Assembly (NCBI GenBank): GCA_000442015.1 | Contig: KE560613.1 | Coordinates: forward strand, 1-31,983 | Direction of reading: 5' to 3' | Length of the DNA stretch: 31,983 nucleotides | Origin: Rozella allomycis CSF55 | Lineage: Eukaryota > Rozellomycota | Part shown: piece after piece, positions 7,815-17,248 of the stretch | Numbering within the stretch: the stretch's first letter is position 1 | Layout of the letters: every line of letters starts with the position of its first letter | Made by a program: the position numbers and the translations under genes | Notes under the pieces: generated by a model | What the model was told of the DNA's origin: nothing | Seen by the model: only the letters and a program-made list of their open reading frames with translations | The model's database searches: none

Positions 7815-9128
7815 ATGAGCGACAAAGTTGTTGTTTGCGATAACGGAACAGGAGTAATTTTTGTAAGCAATGAATATAGTTTGTTAAATGTGGCTTCTCT
7901 GGTTCAAATTTTCCAGCCGCAATATTTCCTTCGGTTGTTGGTAGACCAATTTTGCGAGCTGAAGAGGCTATGCAAGAATTCAAAGATTTGAAAGATATAA
8001 TTGTTGGAGAAGAAGCGTCTCAAAAGCGTTCGGCACTCCAGCTCTCATACCCCATGACAAATGGAATAGATCAGAATTGGGAAGACATGAAGCACGTTTG
8101 GAATCATACTTTTTACGATGTGCTAAAGATTGATCCTAAGGAATGTAAAATTTTGCTTACTGAACCACCCATGAACCCTAAAAAGAATAGAGAAAAAATG
8201 ATTGAAACGATGTTTGAGGAATATGGATTTAAGGGAGTCTATATTGCAATTCAAGCGGTATTAACACTTTATGCCCAAGGTATTCTGCAAGTTAATTGAT
8301 GATTAAGGTCTTTTAACTGGTGTTGTTGTAGATTCAGGTGATGGAGTAACTCACATTGTTCCTGTTTATGATGGGTTTGCGTTACCTCATTTAACAAGGA
8401 GGCTGGATGTAGCGGGAAGAAATGTAACTGAATATTTGATAAAATTGTTATTACTGAGAGGATACGCTTTTAACAGAACCGCAGACTTTGAAACAGTGCG
8501 ACAAATTAAAGAAAAGCTGTGCTATGTAGCGTAAATGATAATTGTATTTTGATATAGATATGATTTGGAATTAGAGCAAAAATTGGCTCAAGAAACAACA
8601 GTGCTAGTGGAGAATTACACAGTAAGTTATTTATTGGGGTGATTACAGCTTCCTGATGGGCGGATTATTAAAGTAGGACAAGAAAGATTTGAAGCCTCTG
8701 AAGCTCTATTTCAACCTCATTTAGTGGATATTGAGTCTCCTGGTGTTGCTGAATTACTTTATAATACTATTCAATCAGCAGACATGGACATTAGATCAGA
8801 GCTATACAAGCACATCGTTCTTTCTGGGGGAAGCTCAATGTATCCTGGACTTCCATCAAGACTTGAGAAAGAAGTCAAACAACTTTATCTTTCAAGAACC
8901 CTCAAAGGAGACACCACTCGCCTATCAGTAAAATGAAACTTTCCTTTTAAAAAGAAATTTAAAATTAGAATTGAAGATCCTCCACGAAGAAAACACATGG
9001 TCTTTCTAGGTGGTGCCGTTCTAGCTGAAATCATGAAAGACAAGGAAAGTTTCTGGATTTCAAAGCAAGAGTACGAAGAGCAAGGCCTGAGATGCTTAGA
9101 AAAGTTGGGTGTAGTTGGCAACGTCTAA
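7815..9128 (+). CDS. ARP2: Actin-related protein 2 (Arp2/3 complex)
   Basis: Arp2 is one of the two actin-like subunits of the Arp2/3 complex, which nucleates branched actin filaments. Six exons are 7815-7853, 7880-8279, 8308-8530, 8558-8621, 8649-8927 and 8955-9128. The five GT-AG introns are 26-28 nt and the product is 392 residues, the normal Arp2 length. Visible features are the nucleotide loop [55 protein letters not shown] (phosphate 2 loop), [35 protein letters not shown] and [18 protein letters not shown]. These blocks separate Arp2 from conventional actin and Arp3. The stop lies in TAAATAAA and only 7 bp separate it from the stop of the convergent MFI-like gene, so the two 3' ends must overlap. 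Confidence 0.96.
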
Positions 9129-9135
9129 ATAAACA

Positions 9136-10329
9136 TTAAAGATATTTTATTGGTAACCTTAAAGTCCCCAAATCATCCCATTCATTGAAATATTGTTCAA
9201 ATGAAAGAGTGCTAGCCCATTGGTGCAAATCTTCTTCAAAGAAATTTTCAGTAACCCCATCTGAATATGAAATAGTCTCTGAATTAACATCAGCGTTTGA
9301 TGAATCTCTCATTGGTAAACACGAAGCTTTAATCAATTTGTCAGTATCATCCTCAGTGCCTCCAAGTCCATATATTTTCTTCATTTTCTCTATTCTTTTC
9401 CTTCTTTTATTTTTATTTGTTACAGCTCTGTAAATAATCATCTACCTTTATTACTTGTTAAATGTCATTGGGTATTCTACTCGATTCTGGTCATGCTTAT
9501 TCGCTATTTGCATTATTTCTTCATCAATAAAAGATATAAGATTATTTCGCTTCACTTTTGTAGACCAATAACTTGAATTCATCACTTTCTTAAGCATCAA
9601 TCAATTTAATTACAGTCTAGATTTAACTCGCGCCAAGTATTGCCTCTTCCTCCAAGTTCTTGTGGTCTTTCATCAAGGCTATTCAAGTATCGAATATATT
9701 CTTTAGCATTTGTAGCATCGTACAAGTCGTGGATTTCCGGATGCTTTTCATTAACAAACTTTTCAAATATAATCTTTTCAAGATACTTCCTTGTTCCCAT
9801 CTCGCGGAAAGATTGGAAATCTGCCTAATTTATTATAAATTGTTTCAATACCTTTGACCCAGTCAAGATTATTTTATGACCACTGAAATATTGAACACTA
9901 TTCGTCTGTGTAAAGATTTTAAATACAATAACAGGCGGAAACGAAATACCAGATAATCGAAATCGTATTCTGGCGTTACTTGTTGGGTCACTAATAATTT
10001 CCGCTTCCTGAGTGTTCAACCGCTTGATTAATGCTTTTGTAAGGAGGAATTCCTAAATTGATCATTGTATTCTATTACCGCTCGTCTTAAAGACTCTTTT
10101 ATGGCGTAGAATATCCTTTTCTCTTTAAACGAGATCCAATTTCTCCAAATTAGTTTTGCAGATTCCTTTCTAATCAAAAAGGTGTCCATCGTTTCGTAAA
10201 GTTTGTCTAACCTACAAATATTTTGATTTCTTATTACATATTTTTAGGAATTTGGGAATCGTTGTGTGCATATTCATTATTCTCAAATCCTAAGGCATTT
10301 AAATCGCTTTGCCCAAGCATCTCGGTCAT
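9136..10329 (-). CDS. C11orf65/MFI-like protein
   Basis: This gene is homologous to vertebrate C11orf65 (MFI, a reported MFF/mitochondrial-fission interactor; expression mostly testis). Six exons are 10329-10238, 10211-10079, 10052-9852, 9824-9614, 9584-9455 and 9427-9136, with introns of 26-29 nt and a 352-residue product. Family marks in order are an IQ-like helix AKLIWRNWISFKEKRIFYAI near residue 50, EAEIISDPTSNARIRFRLSG then ISFPPVIVFKIFT (the diagnostic block) near 90-120, a GGRGNTWRELNLD segment, the basic KNKRRKRIEKMKKIYGLGG, and the C-terminal LHQWASTLSFEQYFNEWDDL. The match is to remembered family sequence, not a search. Its presence beside flagellar genes fits a flagellum- or zoospore-linked role, but that is inference. 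AATAAA ends 7 nt before the stop. Confidence 0.8.
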
Positions 10330-10677
10330 TGATTAGTATCCAAGGAAACAACATGGAGTCAAAATTTGACTAATCATCCTATAGCGTTTGTTAAATATAT
10401 TGATGGTTTCACTGTAAGTCTGAAACAATTTAAGGTGGATTTGTTGCAGAGATGACAAAAAGTACTTAAATGATGGTTCCCAAGTGTGTGTAATAAAGTT
10501 GCAATCCCTCAGAGTTTTGAAAATAGATGATAGATTCAGGATAAAAACATGATCAATTGCAAGGGTCAATAATGCCACAAATTGCAAGGGTCAATTCCAC
10601 TATGTCACGTCAGCCTCACCATTATACGCTATTGCTTTGATGGAAATAAAAGAAATTTTTAAATTAGCTTTATATAT
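10330..10677. other. Intergenic stretch with one doubtful short ORF
   Basis: These 348 bp lie between the GT69 stop and the MFI-like start, both on the minus strand. An 84-codon minus-strand frame (10587-10333) is open. It has no recognisable domain, is rich in hydrophobic and aromatic residues, and ends 3 bp before the MFI-like ATG. I do not call it a gene. A 15-bp direct repeat (ATTGCAAGGGTCAAT) occurs at 10556-10570 and 10581-10595. The rest presumably holds the MFI-like promoter. Confidence 0.4.
10556..10595. repeat. Direct repeat, 15 bp with period 25
   Basis: ATTGCAAGGGTCAAT appears twice with a 10-bp spacer, 227 bp upstream of the MFI-like start codon. It could be a paired regulatory site or a small slip duplication; nothing more can be said. 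Confidence 0.6.
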
Positions 10678-11816
10678 TTAGATCCAAATACATTTAACGT
10701 CGTTTTCATCCAAGCCTACATCAAGTCCTGCTTTTCGATTCCTGTCCAGTACTTTGACATCTTTACTTTTCATTATTGGATAGTGAAACATGAATAAAAT
10801 TGGTTCCAGCCATGAAAATATATATCTTTGGAAATAATAATGCTTCTTTTCGTAGCCAATCTAAAAGTATACGAATTTCGTAAAACGTACTCTGATGCTC
10901 GGATTTATGAAAATGTCTTTTGCCCCAAGTTTGCGCAAATCAGAATGTATAATGCAACACTCGGTGGCGTCAAAAGTTATGTCATTAACCGTCCTCGTCG
11001 GAAAAAATCGAAAGCGTAATTCATGCGCGTAAAACCAATGTGCTTTGAAAACGACTGCCCCATTCCAACAAGCATAAACGGGAGCTGGATTGAATTGACG
11101 AAACTCCCTGACTGTGTCTGGTGAACTAAAGTATGGGAAGAATTCGGAAGATGCTGGATTCCCGTCACTATCCCTTGTAGCAAACTGATCGTAAAACGTC
11201 CAATAGTAATCCATTGGACAAACGGCATCGTAGTTACCATTTCTCGTCATAATTAGTTCTAATAGGTCATCTAGATTGAAATATACATCATTTAAAAAAA
11301 TAATGAAATCATATTTGACGTTCAATTGATACAAAGAATCCAGAGCTTGATTTCTGACATCTGCCAGAAAATCGATTCGATAGCGTCTTCCCCGCGTTGA
11401 ACCGTTCAGTGTTATTGAGTTGGATATACTTCGTTCATTCAATTTACTTTTGAAATCTTCAAGAAGTTCGACTGTTTTGTCATTGCTACACAACATGCCA
11501 TAGTGTGTATTACCTGCCGCTTTCGTAAATTGAAACATGTACATTTTGATTTCCGACATAATTTGAAAACTTCAAAAGTGTGCTACACCATTTTGGCAAA
11601 ACCTCTTGATTATTGTGTAGATTTGCGGCTATGAAATATTTCTTTGATTTTAAGTAATCAATATTCAATGATACGTTGCTAAATTCAGGTAGTATTTTTT
11701 AAACACCTTCTCTTGGAGTAAAGTTTATAGTTTGTTTGTAGCACAATTAAAACGAATACAATTGCCAGGCCATTCAGTATTTTTTGAACCCACCTCCTCA
11801 AGTTGCGCTTTTTCAT
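10678..11816 (-). CDS. CMT1/CAP59-family mannosyltransferase (GT69)
   Basis: This is a type II membrane glycosyltransferase of the fungal alpha-1,3-mannosyltransferase CMT1/CAP59 family. Exons are 11816-11707, 11678-11514, 11485-10891 and 10860-10678, with introns of 28, 28 and 30 nt and a 350-residue product. A basic N-terminus (MKKRNLRRW) is followed by one transmembrane anchor (ILNGLAIVFVLIVLQT). Then come FIAANLHNNQEVLPKWC, NVHVSIYESGSNDKTVELL, IDFLADVRNQAL, the FIIFLNDVYF metal/nucleotide-sugar site, AVCPMDYYWTFYDQFATRDS and YACWNGAVVF. These blocks define the family, so the lumenal Golgi domain is complete. The donor is probably GDP-mannose; the acceptor is unknown. An upstream in-frame Met at 11927 exists, but starting at 11816 gives a proper signal-anchor. 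The family is characteristic of fungi and supports a fungal affinity for the genome. Confidence 0.88.
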
Positions 11817-11901
11817 GAAAATTTCCTTTTGAATCTCAATATGGTTAACATGAATTTTAATGCATTTTCGAAGATATAAAAATAGAAAAAAAGGATTAAG
11901 T

Positions 11902-13150
11902 TTATTCCGCATCTTTATTATTAACATTATCTAAAATTTGATGATTATGATCTGATTGAGAATCTTCATGTTCAACAAACTGCTTTGTTTTGGAATTGAA
12001 ATGCTTTTTCATAAATTTTTGGATTTTGGTTGCCGCGGAATTCTATTTGAATTTTTGGCGCAAAGTTACTACTGAATTCCTTCTTTTCCCTCTAGTATTT
12101 GTGTCAGAATCATCAATATGAGTCATTGGTATTTCTTCCTCTGTCAAGTCTTGTAAATTTTCGGTCTTTGATGGAATTTCGTGAGCAGAAGAATCAGTCT
12201 GTATTTCTTTTACAAACTTTACATTTTCTTCCGCGATATTCATCAATTCTAACATCTTTATGTTAAAAGCACCTAATTTTACCTCATTAATATCGCCGAC
12301 ATTTTCATAATTCAAATCGATTGAGGTTTCCAACAAACGTTCATTAAGAATGAAACTTCCTTCACGCGATGAGTGAACCTTTTGACATGCGATTAAAGCT
12401 CTTTTTAATCCTTCTATTTGTTTATTAATATCTTTCAAAAGTCCTTTCATCAATTTATTTTCNCATTCAAATCGACTGAGGTTTCCAACACGCGTTCATT
12501 AAGAATGAAACTTCCTTCACGCGATGATTGAACTTTTTGACACGCGATTAAAGCTCTTTTTAGTCCATCTATTTGTTTATTAATATCTTTCAAAAGTCCT
12601 TTCATCAATTTATTTTCCATTTCAAGTCGTCGAATTCGTATTTTATCACAATGGTTTAGAAGAAACCGCCTGCAATACGACTGTAATTGAACAGCGAATT
12701 TATGCCCCATATCGTATCTCTCTTTATAGTAAGATACTTCATCTTGCTTCCATTTATGTACTTCGTCATTCTTTGAGTCATTGGAGTAAGCATTTCGAAT
12801 GATTACATCAACAACCTTTACCAGATCATTTTCTGAAATATACACGACTCTATTTAGTTTGCACACAAGAAGGTCGTCTGAATATTTCTTCCTAATCTAT
12901 GCATTTTATTTTGAATTTCTTACCAAGTAACCTCGTATTAATTTTTGGATTTTAATGGCCTGCACTTTGCAAAAAATTAACTCCCGTTCTATTATTTTCT
13001 GAAACTCTGTTTTTAAAAAGTAGACTTCTTTTTCAATTCTAGAAAGATTGTGTGTAAAGTGAATAGAAGCTTTTGGCTCTATTTTTCACTAATATATTTC
13101 ATACCATTTGAAATTCTTGTAAAATCACGACTGCTTTTGAGGGGAATCAT
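11902..13150 (-). CDS. IQ-motif coiled-coil protein, split by an assembly join
   Basis: I do not recognise this protein's family. Exons are 13150-13105, 13078-12924, 12896-12070 (interrupted by N at 12463) and 12042-11902, with introns of 26, 27 and 27 nt. If the duplicated 155 nt at the N is collapsed, exon 3 stays in frame and the protein is 337 residues. Three IQ-like calmodulin-binding motifs are visible: AIKIQKLIRGYLIRKK near 55-70, AVQLQSYCRRFLL near 135-147 and AATKIQKFMKKHF near 294-306. Between them lie predicted coiled-coil helices (IEKEVYFLKTEFQKIIEREL; LMKGLLKDINKQIDGLKRAL) and an acidic region. Without collapsing, the frame breaks at the N, so gene models here are likely truncated. 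It is divergent from the GST gene across 207 bp. A flagellar or cytoskeletal scaffold is plausible but unproven. AATAAA overlaps the stop. Confidence 0.72.
12310..12617. repeat. Direct duplication flanking N at 12463 (about 5% diverged)
   Basis: About 153 nt ending at 12462 recur from 12465 with 8 substitutions and no length change, separated by a single N. The offset of 155 nt is exactly what exon 3 of the IQ gene must lose to stay in frame. I read this as two overlapping, unmerged contig ends from two haplotypes. Confidence 0.8.
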
Positions 13151-13357
13151 TTTGGAAGATGAAGAAAGCCTTTCACTCGAAGGACTAGTCGACTATTTTA
13201 TAAATAATTACGTCGAAGATCTAGAAGTATTGTTACTCTAAGATTAACTTAACATTCTCTATTTACATTAGACCAGTCCATTACGAAATTTCATAATCCA
13301 GGCAGTAAATCCATCTGATTCCAAGACCCTGGTTTAATTTAGGTGTCTCGACTATAA

Positions 13358-13984
13358 ATGGTTGTGCCAAAGAACATCAAGCTTACATACTTTGCTGGTA
13401 AGGGGAGGGCAGAACCAACTAGGCTTGCCTTTCACATTGGTGGTGTTGCTTTTCAAGACGAAAGAGTGAAGGGAGAAGAATTTGCCAAAATTAAACCTAC
13501 TCTTCCATTAGGACAACTTCCAATAATAACAATTGACGGCACTGTCATCGCACAATCTCTTGGAATTCTTCGTTACGCAGGTACATTGACAGGCCTTTAT
13601 CCAAACAATGATCCATTGAAAGCTCTTCTAGTCGACCAAATTGTATTTAGTCTTGGAGATGTCACTGATATGCTCGTTCCAACTTTCGGAATCCAAGATT
13701 TAGATCAAAGAATCAAAGCTCGCAAGGAAATCGTTGAGAACAGGTGGCCAGCACTATTTAAAGGAATTGAAGAAGCGTTAAAGAAACATGGAGGCAAATA
13801 TTGCGTAGGCGATAATTTGACTGTAGCAGACCTTTCATTATACACTCTTGTTGAAGGGCTAAAGTCTGGAATTTTGGATGGAGTCCCAAAGAATGTTGTG
13901 GAACCTTATCCATTAATGACTAAGTTTAGTAATCAAGTAGCAAATCACCCAAAAGTTGTTGAGTGGGAAAAGGCTCATCAATAA
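13358..13984 (+). CDS. Glutathione S-transferase (sigma-like class)
   Basis: This is a cytosolic GST of 208 residues with no intron. The thioredoxin-like N-domain starts KLTYFAGKGRAEPTRLAFHI, with the catalytic-type Tyr near residue 10. It continues with LPLGQLPIITIDGTVIAQSLGILRY, where the cis-Pro and the QS glutathione-contact pair are visible. The all-helical C-domain carries VGDNLTVADLSLYTLVEGL near 150, the conserved N-capping box of GSTs. This layout fits the sigma/prostaglandin-synthase-like group of animals and fungi-like protists. The role is glutathione conjugation or peroxide detoxification; the specific substrate is unknown. The ATG at 13358 gives the normal length. The gene is divergent from the IQ-motif gene and convergent with PPOX, 23 bp away. 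AATAAA overlaps the stop codon. Confidence 0.95.
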   Translation: MVVPKNIKLTYFAGKGRAEPTRLAFHIGGVAFQDERVKGEEFAKIKPTLPLGQLPIITIDGTVIAQSLGILRYAGTLTGLYPNNDPLKALLVDQIVFSLGDVTDMLVPTFGIQDLDQRIKARKEIVENRWPALFKGIEEALKKHGGKYCVGDNLTVADLSLYTLVEGLKSGILDGVPKNVVEPYPLMTKFSNQVANHPKVVEWEKAHQ

Positions 13985-14007
13985 ATTTTTTAGTTTTTAA
14001 CTTTTTA

Positions 14008-15547
14008 TTAAACATTTCGTTCTGCGTTTAAATCATTTGAAGAGTCTCGAAATTCTTGGGCTATTTGTTCAGCAATGACTTTTGAAGAAGATACGCATTC
14101 TCTTAAGGACACTCCGCCTTTCCAGCACCCAGTAGCCAGCAAATTACCATCATATTCATCATTTAACATGTTTACAATATCTTTTATCCTTTGTTCATGA
14201 CCTAAATAATATTGTGGTATACATTTTCTTTGTATATTCAAAGATGCAGAGATTGGTTTGACATTTGAAGGGATATTTAGATATTTTGAAATTTCTTGAA
14301 TTGCCGTTCCAAAAATAACTTTTTCTAATTCCTCCCCTTTGAAACGACCAAAATATTTTTCAAATAGAAACCCTCCTAACAAGACGCAAAAGTTTGTTGC
14401 GGACGAATCCCAACCAAAGATATGTGAATTATTTATGCATCCAAGAACTGGAGTGTCTTCAGTTGATGAACACTAGACAAAAATTAAATGAAATTCATTA
14501 CGAGAAATCCAAAATGAGGTAACGACTGCTTTACGTTAGAATCGTTGTAAATCAAATTGACAATTCCTACATCAACATACTCAATAGAGTTTAATGCGTT
14601 TTGCAAAGGTTCGTCTTGTAACATTCGACTCAAGCTGAACGATGGTACAGATGAAATAACTTTATCATAACATTGTACTCTGTGAGCCGAAGGTGAAGAA
14701 ACCTATCCATCTATTGTTATTAAGTGAATTACCTTGACTTGCCCTTGTGAATATCTTAGCTGTTCAACTTTAGCATCTTTAAATATTCGCACATTCTTTC
14801 TTAAAAGATAACTCTCAAGTCCTTGACATAAGGATTCCATGCCATTTTTCATTCCAAAGATCACTTCGTTTTTTAGTATTTCATTCATATATTCATCATT
14901 GGTTTCTTGCTGATTCGGATTAATTTTTTTCTTTATATATCTTATCAGTGATCCTCTAGATATCGACCCATACGCTTGATCAAGTTCAAAGAGTTTTGGC
15001 TGGACGCACTTAACACTTATTCGGCGAGAATCCCCAGCAACAATACCTTTAGTTAATGCCGAGAACATAATTTCTGCTGGCCACACACCCGCTTTTCTGG
15101 TAATGAAGTCATGGGTTGTTTCGTCCTCTAATACCCCTCTTGTTGAAAAGAAATCTTTCGCCAGCCCTTTCAACATTGGAAAGAAAAACTTTTTTCCCAA
15201 TATGTTAAATGGATAAACTTGTCCATCTATGACCATGGCTGTGGAGCGTCTGTCTATGGAAATGAACTTTAGACTGTTGGACATTCCAATATCTCGTATC
15301 TCTTAATATTTATATAATCAATTACCATATCTAGTATGTCAATAGACCCTTTGTTGATATGCACTGTCCTTGGCCCATTTTCAATGAACATGTTTGATTT
15401 GTGCAATTTCGACTGGATCCAACCACCCGTTCTATTTGAAGCTTCGTATACATCAATAGCAGCGTTAGGAATATATCGCTTAATAAAAAATGCACTTGAA
15501 AGTCCTGATATACCCCCTCCAATTACAGCAATTGATGGCGCTGACAT
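14008..15547 (-). CDS. PPOX: Protoporphyrinogen oxidase
   Basis: This FAD enzyme of the mitochondrial inner membrane oxidises protoporphyrinogen IX to protoporphyrin IX, the penultimate step of haem synthesis (yeast HEM14). Exons are 15547-15326, 15299-14733, 14702-14502 and 14472-14008, with introns of 26, 30 and 29 nt and a 484-residue product. The N-terminal dinucleotide-binding motif is IAVIGGGISGLSSAFFIKR, followed by EASNRTGGWIQS and ENGPRTVH. The middle shows STAMVIDGQVYPFN and FGMKNGMESLCQGLE. The end has LPHFGFLV (split by intron 3), QRKCIPQYYLGHEQRIKDI and the FAD-contact tail GCWKGGVSLRECV. No obvious cleavable presequence is seen, as in human PPOX. It is convergent with GST. The stop runs into AATAAA. 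Confidence 0.95.
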
Positions 15548-15658
15548 TGCAAATCGTAAATATCTAAAATCTAGATCAAATGGAAACTTAAGAAACTGTA
15601 TAAATATGTCAAGTAACCAAAAATATATAGAATTAAGAAATTGTAATTAAAATGTAAA

Positions 15659-15726
15659 AGCATATAATGTCAAAATGGTGTAGAATTTATTTNAAGCATA
15701 TTATGTCAAAATGGTGTAGAATTTAT
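15659..15726. repeat. Direct duplication flanking N at 15693
   Basis: About 34 nt (AAGCATATAATGTCAAAATG and onward) before the N recur just after it with one difference. The element lies between the PPOX start and the PPIL4 stop and is best explained as an unmerged contig overlap. Confidence 0.8.
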
Positions 15727-16942
15727 TTTCTGTAAGGCGAACGAGACCTTCGCCGAGATTTCGTTTTGTTTCTGGAATTTGTTTCGTGCTCAAAAAGCAT
15801 ATCGTAACTAATTATTGGCATTCATTGAACTTACTCATTTTTATCTTGATACCTTTTCTTTAGTTTATATGAAGGCTTTCGCCTTTCCTCAGTAAATGGT
15901 TGATAGCTATGAAGTGATTGAGAAAAATCAACATGTATTCTCCTGTCATCGATTAAAACATTTTCCATCTTGAAATAGGCTTCCTCACAATCATCCTTAT
16001 TTTCAAACTCTATAAACCCGAACCCTGTGTACATAAATTAAGTCACTTACCTAAACTTTCACCCGTCTTGGAATCTTTCACGATTTCACACTTATTTATT
16101 GACCCGAATCTAGAAAAGATCAATTCCAAATCTTCATCCCTCGTGACAGGGTTCAATTTACAAACAAACAAGACATTCTCAGGAGGAGCAGCATCTGCTT
16201 CAGGCAAGTCTCCAAGCATTTCCAGAGTCAAGGCATTTGCTCTAGCCTCTTGCTCACGTTGCCTTTTCTCCAAAACTTCCAATGGTATTTCATTAATTGG
16301 TGTAACTTCTTCATCTGGCGCTATTCTCACCGTCTTTTATGTATTTAATCATTTCTTACACTCAACATTTCAGGAGTTGGAGAAGGTGATCTTGATGGTT
16401 CTTCAAGTCCTTTAGGATCAGGAAACTCATCTTCCAAGATGACAGTATGTTTTATTCTAAATTCAAAAACTTCTTTTGAAATACCTGATGTCTTTGTAGG
16501 GTCTGCCGTCTCCATCCACAAGTGCCTTGTTAATTTGTTCCAGAATATCAAATCCTTCTGAAACCTGGCCGAAAACAACTTGTCTTTCATCCAAATCTTC
16601 CAAATCATCATTCAAAGTGATATAAAACTGAGAACCATACCTACCGGACCCCATATCGACCATACCAACAGTTCCACGTTTTGAATGCCGTAGTTTGGGG
16701 TTGACGCTCTCTTTGAAATATTTTTCACCGCCAAGAATACCAAAAATTGACGATCCGCCATTTCCTGTAGCAGTGGGATCCCCCACTTGAACTACAAAGT
16801 CTTTTTGGACGTTGAAGAAGGGGCAAAAATTGTAGAATTTGATCTTGCATAGTTTTAAAAAATTTAGACATGTTTTGGGACTTTCTTTGACGTGGAGGTC
16901 GATAACAATGTCGCCGTGCGTTGTTTCCAAAAGAACTGACAT
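15723..16942 (-). CDS. PPIL4: Peptidyl-prolyl isomerase-like 4 (cyclophilin + RRM)
   Basis: PPIL4 is a nuclear, spliceosome-associated cyclophilin fused to an RNA-recognition motif. Exons are 16942-16485, 16456-16360, 16333-16051, 16024-15835 and 15807-15723, with introns of 28, 26, 26 and 27 nt and a 370-residue product. The cyclophilin domain (1-165) reads [53 protein letters not shown] and [15 protein letters not shown]. It continues [14 protein letters not shown], then the linker [11 protein letters not shown]. The RRM is [20 protein letters not shown] to [20 protein letters not shown] and [11 protein letters not shown] short RS-type tail ([11 protein letters not shown]) sits in the small last exon and is easily missed. 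As in animal PPIL4, the position of the cyclophilin catalytic Arg is occupied by Asn (FNVQKDF), so isomerase activity is doubtful. The start at 16942 gives the family N-terminus. AATAAA overlaps the stop. Confidence 0.94.
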
Positions 16943-17248
16943 GAACCCAAAATTTGGATTTGAGTCTTGACCAGGTTTGTACATTTAGTTCGAATACGAA
17001 ATTGAAAATGAATAATTGAATTAGTGGCAAAATACTTTGAACTATCAAATAAATGATGAATCCGGAGTGCGCAAGCGCAGATATGGAAGTAGGTTAAAAA
17101 CTTAAAGGTATTACTTTGAATTTCTGTAAAATGAACTCACTGTTGGCAACTCTGATAACAAATAGCGTAGTAAGAATGCAACCTTGTTTTATTGGAAACG
17201 ATAATATGAGTGACTGGGTGTCCCGTGTCGGTTGAACCGAATCACTAG
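16943..17248. other. Intergenic, PPIL4 promoter side, with GC-rich palindrome
   Basis: This is 306 bp between the ankyrin-gene stop and the PPIL4 start, both on the minus strand. It is AT-rich except for TGCGCAAGCGCA at 17068-17079, a perfect inverted repeat (TGCGC-AA-GCGCA) next to TCCGGA. The palindrome resembles an NRF1-type site (TGCGCATGCGCA) and could act for PPIL4, but only the sequence resemblance is visible. No gene is seen in the stretch. Confidence 0.45.

Noticed and set aside
10333-10587. 84-codon minus-strand frame between GT69 and MFI-like
   Set aside because: No homology is recognised, it contains a slip-like repeat, and no splice link to a neighbour fits. It is mentioned only as intergenic content.
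12310-12617. A genuine tandem internal repeat in the IQ protein
   Set aside because: All four N positions show the same flanking duplication, and the 155-nt offset is exactly what is needed to keep the exon in frame, so an assembly overlap is the simpler reading.
13050-13241. Plus-strand 63-codon frame between the IQ gene and GST
   Set aside because: It is antisense to the first two exons of the IQ gene, whose splice joins and IQ motif are convincing.
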